From Aeromicrobium sp. Leaf350 (GTDB lineage Bacteria > Actinomycetota > Actinomycetes > Propionibacteriales > Nocardioidaceae), in NCBI RefSeq assembly GCF_916858655.1, contig NZ_CAKASL010000003.1:682001-746000 (forward strand): a stretch of DNA of 64,000 bases, given 5' to 3'. Each line of letters starts with the position of its first letter. The first letter of the stretch is position 1. Both the position numbers and the translations under genes were made by a program. The notes beneath the pieces were generated by a model. It had not been told where the DNA came from. It worked only from the letters and a program-made list of their open reading frames with translations, and made no database searches. Shown piece after piece: positions 17,172 to 28,300 of this stretch.

Positions 17172-18389
17172 ATGTCCGAAGCCGTCATCGTCTCGACCGC
17201 CCGCTCGCCGATCGGGCGAGCCGTCAAGGGCTCGCTCAAGGACATGCGTCCCGACGACCTGACCGTGCAGATGGTCAAGGCCGCGCTCGCCAAGGTCGAG
17301 GCGCTCGACCCGAAGGACATCACGGACCTGCACCTCGGCATCGGCCAGCCCGCCGGTGAGGGCGGCCACAACATCGCGCGCGCCGTCGCGGTCCTGTCCG
17401 GCCTGGACCACCTGCCGGGCGTCACGGTCAACCGCTACTGCTCGTCGTCGCTGCAGACCACGCGCATGGCCTTCCACGCGATCAAGGCCGGCGAGGGCGA
17501 CGTCTACCTCTCCGGCGGCGTCGAGACCGTGAGCCGCTTCCAGAACGGCTTCGCCGACCTGCCCGGCTCGGAGAACCCGCTGTTCGCCGACGCGATCGCC
17601 CGCACCGCGAAGCGCGCCGAGGGTGGCGCCGACACGTGGACCGACCCGCGCGAGTCCGGTGAGCTGCCCGACCTGTACATCGCGATGGGCCAGACGGCCG
17701 AGAACGTCGCCCAGCACCTCGGCATGAGCCGCGAAGAGCAGGACGAGTTCGCGGTGCGCAGCCAGAATCTCGCCGAGGCGGCCATCGCCAACGGCTTCTG
17801 GGCCAAGGACATCACCCCCGTCACGCTGCCCGACGGCAGCACCGTGTCGACCGACGACGGACCCCGCGCGGGCGTCACGCTCGAGGCGGTCAGCGGCCTG
17901 CGTCCTGTCTTCCGCCCCGACGGCACCGTGACCGCCGGCAACGCGTGTCCGCTCAACGACGGCGCCGCCGCGGTCGTCATCATGAGCGACACCAAGGCTA
18001 AGGAGCTCGGCCTCACGCCGCTCGCCCGCATCGTGTCGACCGCCGTCACGGGTCTGTCGCCCGAGGTCATGGGCCTCGGCCCGGTCGAGGCCATCCCGGC
18101 GGCGCTCAAGAACGCCGGTCTGGGCATCGACGACATCGACCTGTACGAGATCAACGAGGCGTTCGCCGTCCAGGCGTGGGGCTCGGCGAAGGTGCTCGGC
18201 ATCCCGCTCGACAAGCTCAACGTCAACGGCGGCGCGATCGCGGTCGGTCACCCGTTCGGCATGACCGGCGCCCGCATCACCAGCACGCTGATCAACTCGC
18301 TGCAGCACCACGACAAGCAGTTCGGCGTCGAGTCGATGTGCGTGGGCGGCGGCATGGGCATGGCCATGGTGCTGGAGCGCCTGTCGTGA
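17172..18389 (+). CDS. Acetyl-CoA C-acyltransferase (thiolase)
   Basis: A 405-residue thiolase that cleaves 3-ketoacyl-CoA in the last step of beta-oxidation. The nucleophilic cysteine is in NRYCSSSLQTTRMA near residue 90. The NEAFAVQAW motif is near residue 325, the catalytic histidine is in GGAIAVGHPFGMTGAR near residue 355, and the second cysteine is in MCVGGGMGMAM near residue 392. GAAGGAGAA precedes the ATG. It lies 48 bases after the acyl-CoA dehydrogenase and its stop overlaps the following SDR start (GTGA). Confidence 0.95.
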   Translation: MSEAVIVSTARSPIGRAVKGSLKDMRPDDLTVQMVKAALAKVEALDPKDITDLHLGIGQPAGEGGHNIARAVAVLSGLDHLPGVTVNRYCSSSLQTTRMAFHAIKAGEGDVYLSGGVETVSRFQNGFADLPGSENPLFADAIARTAKRAEGGADTWTDPRESGELPDLYIAMGQTAENVAQHLGMSREEQDEFAVRSQNLAEAAIANGFWAKDITPVTLPDGSTVSTDDGPRAGVTLEAVSGLRPVFRPDGTVTAGNACPLNDGAAAVVIMSDTKAKELGLTPLARIVSTAVTGLSPEVMGLGPVEAIPAALKNAGLGIDDIDLYEINEAFAVQAWGSAKVLGIPLDKLNVNGGAIAVGHPFGMTGARITSTLINSLQHHDKQFGVESMCVGGGMGMAMVLERLS

Positions 18390-19150
18390 CCGCGGGCCGC
18401 CTGCGCCACGAGGGCAAGGTCGCGATCGTCACGGGAGCCAGCCGAGGCATCGGCTACGCGGTGGCCGAGCGCATCGTCGCCGAGGGTGGGCAGGTCGTCA
18501 TCACGGCCCGCAAGCCCGAGGCGCTCGAGGAGGCCGCCGCGAGCCTCGGTGGGCCCGACACGGCCCGCTGGGTCGCGGGCAACGCGGGCGACGACGACCA
18601 CCAGGGCGAGGTCGTCGCGACGGCGCTCGAGGCGTTCGGGCGGCTCGACCAGCTGGTCAACAACACGGGCATCAACCCGGCGTACGGCCGGATGATCGAC
18701 ATCGACCTGGGCGCGGCGAACAAGATCTTCGCGACCAACGTCGTCGCGGCGATCGGCTGGGCGCAGAAGGCGTATCGGGCCTCGTTCGAGGCCAACGGCG
18801 GCGCGATCGTCAACATCGCGTCGGTGGCCGGCCGTCGCCCCGCGCCGAACATCGGCACGTACGGCGCCTCGAAGGCGGCGCTGATCCACGTGACGGAGGA
18901 GCTCGCCGTCGAGCTGGGCCCGAACATCCGCGTGAACGCCGTGGCTCCGGCCGTCGTGAAGACGAAGTTCGCGGAGGCCCTCTACGAGGACCGCGAGGCG
19001 GAGGTCTCTGCGCCGTACCCGCTCAAGCGACTGGGGGAGCCGGAGGACATCGGCTCGCTCGTGTCGTTCCTGCTGTCGGACGACGCGGCGTGGATCACGG
19101 GCCAGACGGTCTCGATCGACGGCGGCCTGCTGCTCACCGGTGGCGTCTGA
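18386..19150 (+). CDS. SDR-family oxidoreductase, third gene of the beta-oxidation operon
   Basis: A 254-residue short-chain dehydrogenase. The cofactor motif TGASRGIG is near residue 17, NNTGI replaces the usual NNAG near residue 93, and the catalytic residues are the Ser in NIASVAGR and Tyr-x-x-x-Lys in TYGASKAAL near residue 163. The C-terminus ITGQTVSIDGG is standard. Given its operon position it probably acts as a 3-hydroxyacyl-CoA dehydrogenase, though it is sequence-wise a generic FabG-like SDR. GTG 18386 overlaps the thiolase stop. A strong hairpin terminator follows at 19169-19208. Confidence 0.9.
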   Translation: MTAGRLRHEGKVAIVTGASRGIGYAVAERIVAEGGQVVITARKPEALEEAAASLGGPDTARWVAGNAGDDDHQGEVVATALEAFGRLDQLVNNTGINPAYGRMIDIDLGAANKIFATNVVAAIGWAQKAYRASFEANGGAIVNIASVAGRRPAPNIGTYGASKAALIHVTEELAVELGPNIRVNAVAPAVVKTKFAEALYEDREAEVSAPYPLKRLGEPEDIGSLVSFLLSDDAAWITGQTVSIDGGLLLTGGV

Positions 19151-19168
19151 GATCTCGACTTCCCACAC

Positions 19169-19208
19169 CCACGAAGGGCGCCGACCGGAGGGTCGGCGCC
19201 CTTCGTGG
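19169..19208 (+). terminator. Rho-independent-like terminator after the beta-oxidation operon
   Basis: An 18-bp perfect stem (19169-19186 with 19191-19208) closes on the tetraloop GGAG. It follows the SDR stop by 18 bases. There is no U-tract, as usual at this G+C content. Confidence 0.85.
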
Positions 19209-19238
19209 CTCAGTGGACAGTCCACGTGACGAGAAACA

Positions 19239-19275
19239 TGAGGAAACCCTCACGAAAAACTTGAGGATAGCCTCA
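19239..19275. promoter_or_regulatory. Paired TGAGG-N4-CCTCA operators at the fas promoter
   Basis: TGAGGAAACCCTCA (19239-19252) and TGAGGATAGCCTCA (19262-19275) are palindromes 23 bp apart. TAGCCT (19268-19273), inside the second, is a likely -10 box, so binding would block polymerase. The same pair occurs before the carboxyltransferase gene. A 13-bp palindrome GTGGACAGTCCAC lies upstream at 19213-19225. Confidence 0.75.
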
Positions 19276-19322
19276 TGTTTTGGGAGGATGCAGGGACACC
19301 GCACCGTTTGAGGGGTTTCTCT

Positions 19323-22300
19323 GTGACGACGTTCGACACGCCTGCCCATCCCGTCCACGCCCGCACGCCGCTGACCGCACCCGCGGGCGCAGCGTCCGTG
19401 CGAGCACTGATCGACGACCTGCGCGACGAGGGATCGCGCTTCGGCGTCGTCCTGGGCGGACAGGGAGCCGCCTGGCTGCCGACCCTCGCCTCGCTGGTCC
19501 GTGACCACGGAGCGGGTGCCGAGCTCGCCGAGCTGGTCGCCCGTGTGGAGGCCCGCCTCGAGCCCGTGGCGGCCGAGCTGGCCCGCGTCGACGCCCGGTT
19601 CACGCCGCTGGCCTGGGCCGACGCCCTGGCCGCGGGCGAGTCGGTCGACGCCGGGGACGCCCCGGCGCACCCGAGCGACGCCGAGCTCGCGGTGCCTGCG
19701 CTCTCGGTGCCCGGCATCCTCCTGACGCAGGTCGCCGCGATCCGCGCGATGCGCGCCTGGGGCATCGACACCGACCGGGCCACCGCTGCCGCAGGTCACT
19801 CCCAGGGCGCTCTCGCCGTCGAGGTCCTGCGGGGTCGTGACGAGGCCGACGTCCTCGTGCTCGCCCGTCTGGCCGGCATCGCGACGCAGGTCGTCGCCCG
19901 ACGTCGCGGTCTGACCGGTTCGGCCGACGCCCCGGTGATGGTCTCGGTGGGCGACGTCGTCCCCGGTGCCGTCGACGAGGTCCTCGCGTCGCTGCCCGGC
20001 AACCGTGCCGTCAGCGGTCTGCGCAACGGCCGTCGCGCCGTCGTCGTCACCGGCCCGTCGGCCGACGTGGCCGCCGTGCTGACCGCCTTCGAGCGTCGCG
20101 CCGCCTCGGAGCGCGAGGCCAGGGAGAAGAAGCAGACCGGTGGCGCCGCGTTCGCTCCCGTCGTCGAGCCGCTGGGCTCGGCCATCGCGTTCCACCACCC
20201 CGACCTCGCCGAGGCGGCCGAGCTGGCCGCCGGCTGGGCCGCGACCCTCGGGCTCGACCCGGACTGGGCCCGCGACCTCACCCGCGTCGCCTTCGTCGAC
20301 CCGGTCGACTGGGTCGGACAGCTCGACGGCGTGCTCGCCTCGGGCGCCGAGTGGCTGCTCGACCTCGGCCCCGCCGCCCTCGCGGCGACCGTCACGGCCG
20401 GTGAGGCCGGCCCCCGCGGTGTCGGGATCGTCTCGGTCACGACGCGTCGTGGTCGCCGCGAGCTGACCGTGCCCGGCGCTGCGCCGGTGCGACCGACCCC
20501 GTGGTCGAGCCACCTGCCGACCGTGGTGCACCTGCCCGACGGCACCGTGCGCCTCGAGACCGCCTTCACCCGTCTGACCGGCAAGTCGCCGGTGCTGCTC
20601 GCCGGCATGACGCCGACGACGGTCGACGCGAAGATCGTCGCTGCTGCGGCGAACGCCGGCTTCTGGGCCGAGCTCGCCGGCGGCGGCCAGGTCACCGCCG
20701 AGATCTTCCACGACCGCATGGCCGAGCTCGACGAGCTGCTCGAGCCGGGTCGCAGCTTCTCGTTCAACTCGCTGCTGCTGGACCCCTACCTCTGGAAGCT
20801 CCAGCTGGGTCAGCAGCGTCTGGTGCAGCGGGCCCGCGCGGCCGGCTCGCCGATCGACTCCGTCATCGTGACGGCGGGCGTGCCTGAGCTCGACGAGGCG
20901 GTCGCGCTCGTGGCCGACCTGCACGAGGTGGGCATCGAGCACGTCGTGTTCAAGCCCGGCACGGTGCGTCAGATCCGTCAGGTCCTCGAGATCGGCAAGG
21001 CGCTGGCCGAGGCCGAGGCGGGCACCTCCGGCACGAGCCTGATCATCCAGATCGAGGGCGGCCAGGCGGGCGGCCACCACTCGTGGGAGGACCTCGACGA
21101 GCTCCTCATCGCGACGTACTCCGACCTGCGCTCGACCCCCGGCGTGGTGGTCTGCGTCGGCGGCGGCATCGGCACCCCCGAGGCCGCGTCGTCCTACCTG
21201 ACCGGTGAGTGGGCCCGTCGTCACGACCTGCCGCTCATGCCGGTCGACGGCGTCCTCGTCGGCACCGCCGGCATGGCCGCCGCCGAGGCGACGACGTCGC
21301 CCCAGGTCAAGCAGCTCCTCGTCGACACGCCCGGCACGGCCGCGTGGATCGGCGCCGGCAAGGCCGTCCGCGGCATGTCGTCGGGCCGCAGCCAGCTCGG
21401 TGCCGACATCCACGAGATCGACAACACGGCGTCCCGCACGGGTCGCCTGCTCGACGAGGTCGCCGGCGACGCCGACGCCGTGGCGGCGCGCCACGACGAG
21501 ATCGTCGTGGCCCTCGACGCGACCGCCAAGCCGTACTTCGGCGACGTCGCCCACATGGCCTACGGCGCGATGCTCGAGCGCTTCGCCGCGCTGACCACGG
21601 TGCCTGACTCGGACGGGTCGGCCACATGGATCGACGTCTCGTTCCGCGACCGCTTCCACGAGCTCGCGCAGCGGGCCGAGGCGCGTCTCGTGTCGGCCGA
21701 CCACGGTCCCGTGCCGACGCTGTTCCCCGAGCCGGTCGACGTGACCGACCCGGCACAGGCGCTCGCGACTCTGCGGGCCGAGCACACGACGCTCGACGAG
21801 GTCGTGCTCCACCCGGCCGACACGAGCTTCTTCCTCGACGTGTGCCGGCGCCCCGGCAAGCCGGTGACGTTCGTCCCGGTCATCGACGCCGACGTCCGCC
21901 GCTGGTGGCGCTCCGACTCGCTGTGGCAGGCCCACGACGCGCGCTACGGCGCCGACGCGGTCTGCGTGATCCCGGGACCCGTCGCGGTCCGCGGCATCAC
22001 CCGGGTCGACGAGCCCGTCGCCGAGCTCCTGCAGCGCTTCGAGGACGAGACGATCGACGGGCTGCTCGCGGCCGGCCGCTCCACGTGCCGCGTCTCGGGG
22101 CGCCGTCGCGACGAGCGCGCCCCGGGCGTGCTCGGGCTGGTGCTGGCCGCCCACGACGTGCTGTGGGCCGGACGCACGGTCGTCAATCCCGTCCACCGGC
22201 TGGGTGCCGACGGCTGGTCCGTCACGAGCGACACCCGCGCCGACCATGCTCCGACCGGCGCCACCCTTCTGGCGCACGCCGACCGGGCGGTCCTGACCGT

Positions 22301-25300
22301 CCCGGTGGGCAACGGTCGTGCCGTGGAGCTGCCGCTCGACGTCCCGGCGAGCACCACCCTCGGTGCCGCGCCGGTCGTCGAGGTCGCGGCCGCTGCTGCG
22401 GCGATGACCGACCTGCTGCGCGGTGCGGCAGGCGGTTCCTTCCCACGGCCGGGCGGGGACTCCCTCGTTCACGCCTGGTCGTGGGACCTCGTCGCCGACC
22501 ACGCCGGCGTCACCACGCCCGGCACCGGGTCGAGCGACGACCTGGCGGAAGGCTTCGTGCCGGACGTCCTGGTCGGACTCGCCTGGCCGACCGTCTTCGC
22601 CGAGCTCGCCGCCGCCACGACCGCGACGGGCCTGCCCGTCGTCGAGGGCGCGCTCGACCTGGTGCACCTCGACCACGAGATCGCGGTGCTCGAGGTGCCC
22701 GCCGAGGGTGACGAGCTCTCCATCGCCGCCTCCGTCGCGAGCGTCGAGGACACCGAGGTGGGCCGGGTCGTCACGATCGACGTCCAGGTGCGCACCGGCA
22801 CGACCGAGGTCGCCCGCCTGCGCGAGCGCCTCGCCATCCGGGGCCGCTCCGGCGCCGGTTCCCTGACCGACCCGCAGCGTGGTGGTGGCCTCGTCGAGGA
22901 TCCCCGCGACACACCCCGCCGCTCGCGCTCGAAGGTCGCCGTCGCCGCTCCGGTCGACATGCGGGCCTTCGCCGCGGTCTCGGGCGACCACAACCCGATC
23001 CACACGAGCGACGCCGCGGCGCTGCTCGCCGGACTCGGGTCGCCGATCGTGCACGGGATGTGGGTCTCGGCCCTCGCCCAGCGCGCCGTCGGTCGTCCCG
23101 TCGAGGGCTGGACCGCTCGCTTCCTCGCACCGGTCCGCCTGGGCGCAGCGCTCGACGTCCGCGTCGACCGCGTGGCGCTCGACCGTGGCTCGGAGGTCGT
23201 GGAGGTCACGGTCCGCGCCGACGGCGAGCTCGCGATGGCCGCCACGGCGCGCGTCGTCGCCCCCCGCACCGCGTACGTCTTCCCCGGACAGGGCATCCAG
23301 CACGCCGGCATGGGCATGGACGGGTACCAGCGCTCCGCCGCCGCGCGCGACGTCTGGGACCGGGCCGACGCCCACACCCGTGAGGTGCTGGGCTTCTCGA
23401 TCCTGACGGTCGTCCGCGACAACCCGACCCTGCTCGTCGCGAACGGCGTGGCCCATCGCCACCCCGACGGCGTGCTGTTCCTGACCCAGTTCACGCAGGT
23501 GGCGATGGCCGTGCTCGGCTCGGCACAGACCGCCGAGCTCCGCGAGGCCGGTGCCTTCGTCGAGGGCGCCGTGCTGGCCGGCCACTCGGTCGGCGAGTAC
23601 AACGCGCTCGCCGCCGTCTCCGGCGTCATCCCGCTCGAGGCCGTCGTCGAGGTGGTCTTCCAGCGCGGCTCGGTCATGCACACGCTCGTCGAGCGTGACG
23701 CCGACGGCCGCAGCGACTACCGCCTCGCTGCGATCCGCCCCTCGCAGATCGGCCTGGACGACTCCACCGTGGGCGCCTACGTCGACGAGCTCGCCGAGCG
23801 CACCGGTGAGTTCCTGCAGATCGTGAACCTCAACCTGCGCGACTCCCAGTACGCGCTGGCCGGCAGCGTCCGGGGCCTGAAGGCCCTCGAGGCCGACATC
23901 GCCGAGCGCCGCGAGCGCTTCAACGGCAAGGGTGCCTTCATCCTGGTGCCGGGCATCGACGTGCCGTTCCACTCGCGCGTCCTGCACGGTGGCGTGGACG
24001 ACTTCCGCGCCCGCCTGGACGAGCTGCTCCCGGCCGAGATCGACCCGGACGTGCTGATCGGGCGCTACGTGCCGAACCTCGTGCCGCGTCCGTTCAGCCT
24101 CGGCGAGGCGTACGTGACCGAGGTCGCCGAGCTCGTCGACCCCGAGGGTCGGGGCATCGGCGTGCTGCGCACGGTCCTGGCGGACTTCGACACCTGGAGC
24201 GCGCGTCCCGGTGCGCTGTGCCGCACCCTGCTGATCGAGCTGCTCGCGTGGCAGTTCGCCAGCCCCGTGCGCTGGATCGAGACGCAGGACCTGATGTTCG
24301 CCCCGACCGACGAGGGCGGACTCGGGGTCGAGCGCCTCGTTGAGATCGGCGTGGGCCAGTCGCCCACGATCGCCAACCTCGCCGCCTCCACGCTCAAGCT
24401 GCCCGTCGGCGCCCACACGCGTCGCCGGGACACCGTGCAGGTGCTCAACGTCGAGCGCGACGCCGCCGTGGTGCTGGCGAGCGACGAGGAGCCGGTCGTC
24501 GACGACGAGCCGGAGGTGACGGACGAGGCCCCCAGCGCCGACGCGGCACCGGCCGCTGCCGCCGCACCCGCCTCGGGCGGCCCGGCCACGCAGACCGCGG
24601 CCGACCTGCCGTTCGCGGCCTCGGACGCCACCTCGGTGCTGATCGCCTGGTGGACCAAGCTCCGGCCGGAGCAGATCGGTGCGGCCGACACGATCGAGTC
24701 GCTGTGCGACGGCGCGTCCTCGCGTCGCAACCAGCTGCTGCTCGACCTGGGCGGCGAGCTGTCGCTCGGGGCCATCGACGGTGCGGCCGAGGCCGACATC
24801 CCGACGCTCGGCTCGCAGGTCAACGGTCTCGCCCGTGGCTACAAGCCGCTCGGACCGGTGCTCTCGGCCGCGATCGGCGACCACCTGAAGAAGGTGCTCG
24901 GCCCGACGGGCAAGCGCCCGGCCACGATCAGCGACCGCGTCACGCAGACGTGGGGACTCGGAGCCGGCTGGGCCCAGCACGTGCTGGTGCGCGTCGCGCT
25001 CGACACCCGTGAGGGTGCGAGCGTGCGCGGCGGCCAGCTCGGCGAGCTGACGATCGGCTCGGCGGGTGACCTCGACGCCGCGGTCGACGCGGCCGTCGCG
25101 GCGGTCGCCGCAGCCCACGGCACCGCTGTGCAGATGCCCTCCGCCGGCGGCGGAGGCGGCGGCACGGTCGACGTCGAGGCGCTCGGCGAGCTGACCGCCC
25201 ACATCGCGGGTCCGGACGGCGCGCTGGCCTCGGCCGCGCGCATCGTGCTCGACAAGCTCGGCCTGGCCGACGTCGTCGACCACGCGGCGCAGACCGAGGC

Positions 25301-28300
25301 CGAGGCGGACGACGCCGCGGTGCTCGAGCTGGTCGAGAAGGAGCTCGGACCCGACTGGGCCACGAAGGTCACGCCCGTCTTCGACACGCGTCGCGCGCTG
25401 CTGCTCGACGATCGCTGGGCCTCCGCCCGTGAGGACCTCGTCCGGATCGCGCACGGCGAGGACGTGTCGGCGGAGTTCACCGGCACCGGCGAGGTCGTGG
25501 CGCGTCAGGCCCGCTTCTGGGCCGCGAACGCCACCGACCCGTCGATCGCGGCGCGGTTCGAGCAGATCGCCGCGGACGCCACCGCCACCGGATCCGGCCC
25601 CTGGTCGGACGAGGTCGCGGTCGTGACCGGTGCGAGCCCGGGGTCGATCGCCTCGGCGGTCGTCGGTGAGCTGCTCGCCGGTGGCGCCACGGTCGTCGCC
25701 ACGACGTCGTCGCTCAACCCCTCGCGCCTGGCTGCCTTCCGCGAGCTGTACCGCTCGCGGGCCCGCGGCGGTGCGGCCCTGTGGGTCGTCCCGGCCAACA
25801 TGGCCTCCTTCACCGACGTCGACGCGCTCGCGTCGTGGGTCGTCACGGAGCAGTCGGACACCTCCGGCCCCGTGGCCACGGTCGTCAAGCCTGCCCTGAC
25901 GCCGACGCTGCTCCTGCCGTTCGCGGCGGGTCCGGTGCGCGGTGACCTGGCGGACGCCGGCCCGTCGAACGAGATCGACATGCGCATCCTCGTGTGGTCG
26001 GTCGAGCGGCTCGTCGGCGCCTTCGCGCTCGAGGGTCGTGCGCACGACATCGCCTCACGCCTGCACGTGGTGCTGCCGGGGTCCCCGAACCGGGGCACCT
26101 TCGGCGGCGACGGGGCGTACGGCGAGGCGAAGGCCGCGCTCGACGCGATCGTCGCGAAGTGGCGTGTCGAGAAGCGCTGGTCGCAGCGGGTCACGCTCGT
26201 CCACGCGCTGATCGGCTGGGTCCGTGGCACGGGCCTGATGGGTGGCAACGATCCCCTCGTGGCCGCCGTCGAGGCGAAGGGCATCCGCACCTGGGCCCCT
26301 GAGGAGATGGCTGCTGCCCTCCTCGAGGCCTGCACGCCGCGGTCGCGTGACGAGGCCCTGCGGGCCCCGTTGGTGCGCGACCTGACCGGTGGTCTGGCCG
26401 GTGCCGACGTCGACCTGCCGGGGCTCGCCGCCTCGCTGGGCCGGCCGTCGGCGGACGCCGCGCCCGAGGTCGCCACGATCTCGGCGCTCGCGCCGTCGCC
26501 CAACGCTCCTCGGGACGTGCCGGCCGCGCCGTCGTGGCCCGAGCTGCAGGCCACGCCCGAGGACCTCGTGGTCATCGTCGGCGCGGGTGAGCTCGGCCCG
26601 TACGGCTCGTCGCGTACGCGCTTCGAGGCCGAGGTCGAGGACCGGCTGTCCGCGGCCGGTGTCGCCGAGCTCGCCTGGAGCACCGGCCTGATCCGCTGGG
26701 AGAAGGGCACCTGGATCGACGTCGAGTCCGACGAGGACGTCGCCGAGGCCGACCTGGTGGAGCGCTACCACGACGTGGTGCGCGAGCGGGTGGGCGTGCG
26801 CGAGTACGCCGACGACACGACGATCACCGACCACACGGTGCCGCTGCTCGCCAGCGTCTTCCTCGATGCGGACCTGACCTTCACGGTCGGGTCGCGGGCC
26901 GAGGCGGAGGCCATGAAGGCCGGCGACCCTGAGCACACGCGCATCACCCCCGCCGAGGACGGCGACTGGACCGTCACGCGCCTCGCGGGCACCGAGATCC
27001 GCGTGCCGCGTCGGATGAAGCTCACCCGCACGGTGGGCGGTCAGATCCCGACCGGGTTCGACCCGACGGTGTGGGGCGTCCCGGCCGAGATGGTCGAGTC
27101 CGTCGACCGGGTCGCGCTGTGGAACCTGGTCTGCACCGTCGACGCGTTCCTCTCGAGCGGCTTCAACCCGACCGAGCTGATGCGTTGGGTGCACCCGGCC
27201 TTCGTCGCGAACACGCAGGGCACCGGCATGGGCGGCATGACGTCGATGCAGTCGCTCTACATCGACACGCTGCTGGGTGAGGCGAAGGCCAACGACATCC
27301 TGCAGGAGGCGCTGCCGAACGTCATCGCCGCGCACGTCGTGCAGTCGTACGTCGGCTCGTACGGGGCGATGGTGCACCCGGTCGCGGCGTGCGCCACGAC
27401 CGCGGTGTCGGTCGAGGAGGGCGTCGACAAGATCCGCCTCGGCAAGGCCCAGTTCGTCGTGGCCGGCGGCTTCGACGACCTGAGCGCGGAGGGCATCATC
27501 GGCTTCGCCGACATGTCGGCCACCGCCGACACCGAGGTCATGCGGGCCAAGGGCCTGGAGGACCGCTACCTGAGCCGGGCCAACGACCGCCGCCGTGGTG
27601 GGTTCGTGGAGTCGCAGGGCGGCGGCACGATCCTGCTGGCGCGCGGTGACGTGGCGCTGGCGGCCGGCCTGCCGGTGCTCGGCGTCGTGGCCTACGCGGG
27701 CTCCTTCGCCGACGGCGTGCACACCTCGATCCCAGCCCCCGGCATCGGCGCGCTGGCGGCGGGACTGGGTGGCGCGCAGTCGCCGCTCGGTCGCGGTCTG
27801 TCGGCCCTCGGCCTGACGCACGACGACGTCGCCCTGGTGTCGAAGCACGACACCTCGACGGCGGCGAACGACCCGAACGAGTCCGACCTGCACGAGCGGA
27901 TCTCCGCCGCGCTGGGTCGCGACGAGGGTCGTCCGCTCTACGTCGTCTCGCAGAAGACCCTGACGGGTCACGCGAAGGGTGGCGCCGCGGCGTTCCAGCT
28001 GATCGGGCTGTGCCAGGTGCTCGAGGCGGGCACGATCCCGCCGAACCGGAGCCTGGACTGCGTCGACGACGTCCTCGCCGAGCACGAGCACCTCGTGTGG
28101 CTGCGCAAGCCGCTCGCGACCAGCGGACTGCGCGCGGGGCTCGTGACGAGCCTCGGCTTCGGCCACGTGGCCGGGCTCATCGCGCTGGCCCACCCGGCGG
28201 CCTTCCTCGCCACGGTGCCGGCCGACCAGCGGGCGGAGTACCTGACGCGGGCGGAGGCGCGGCGTCTCGCCGGCCGTCGTCGCCTGGTGGAGGTCATGCA

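Noticed and set aside
19275..19277. ATG inside the operator as the start of fas
   Set aside because: The probable transcript start is near 19280, and GTG 19323 has an AGGGG ribosome site.
19134..26045. A 2303-codon open frame on the minus strand opposite fas
   Set aside because: It is a codon-phase shadow of fas: composition is Arg/Gly/Asp-rich with no domains, and the plus strand encodes all FAS-I motifs.
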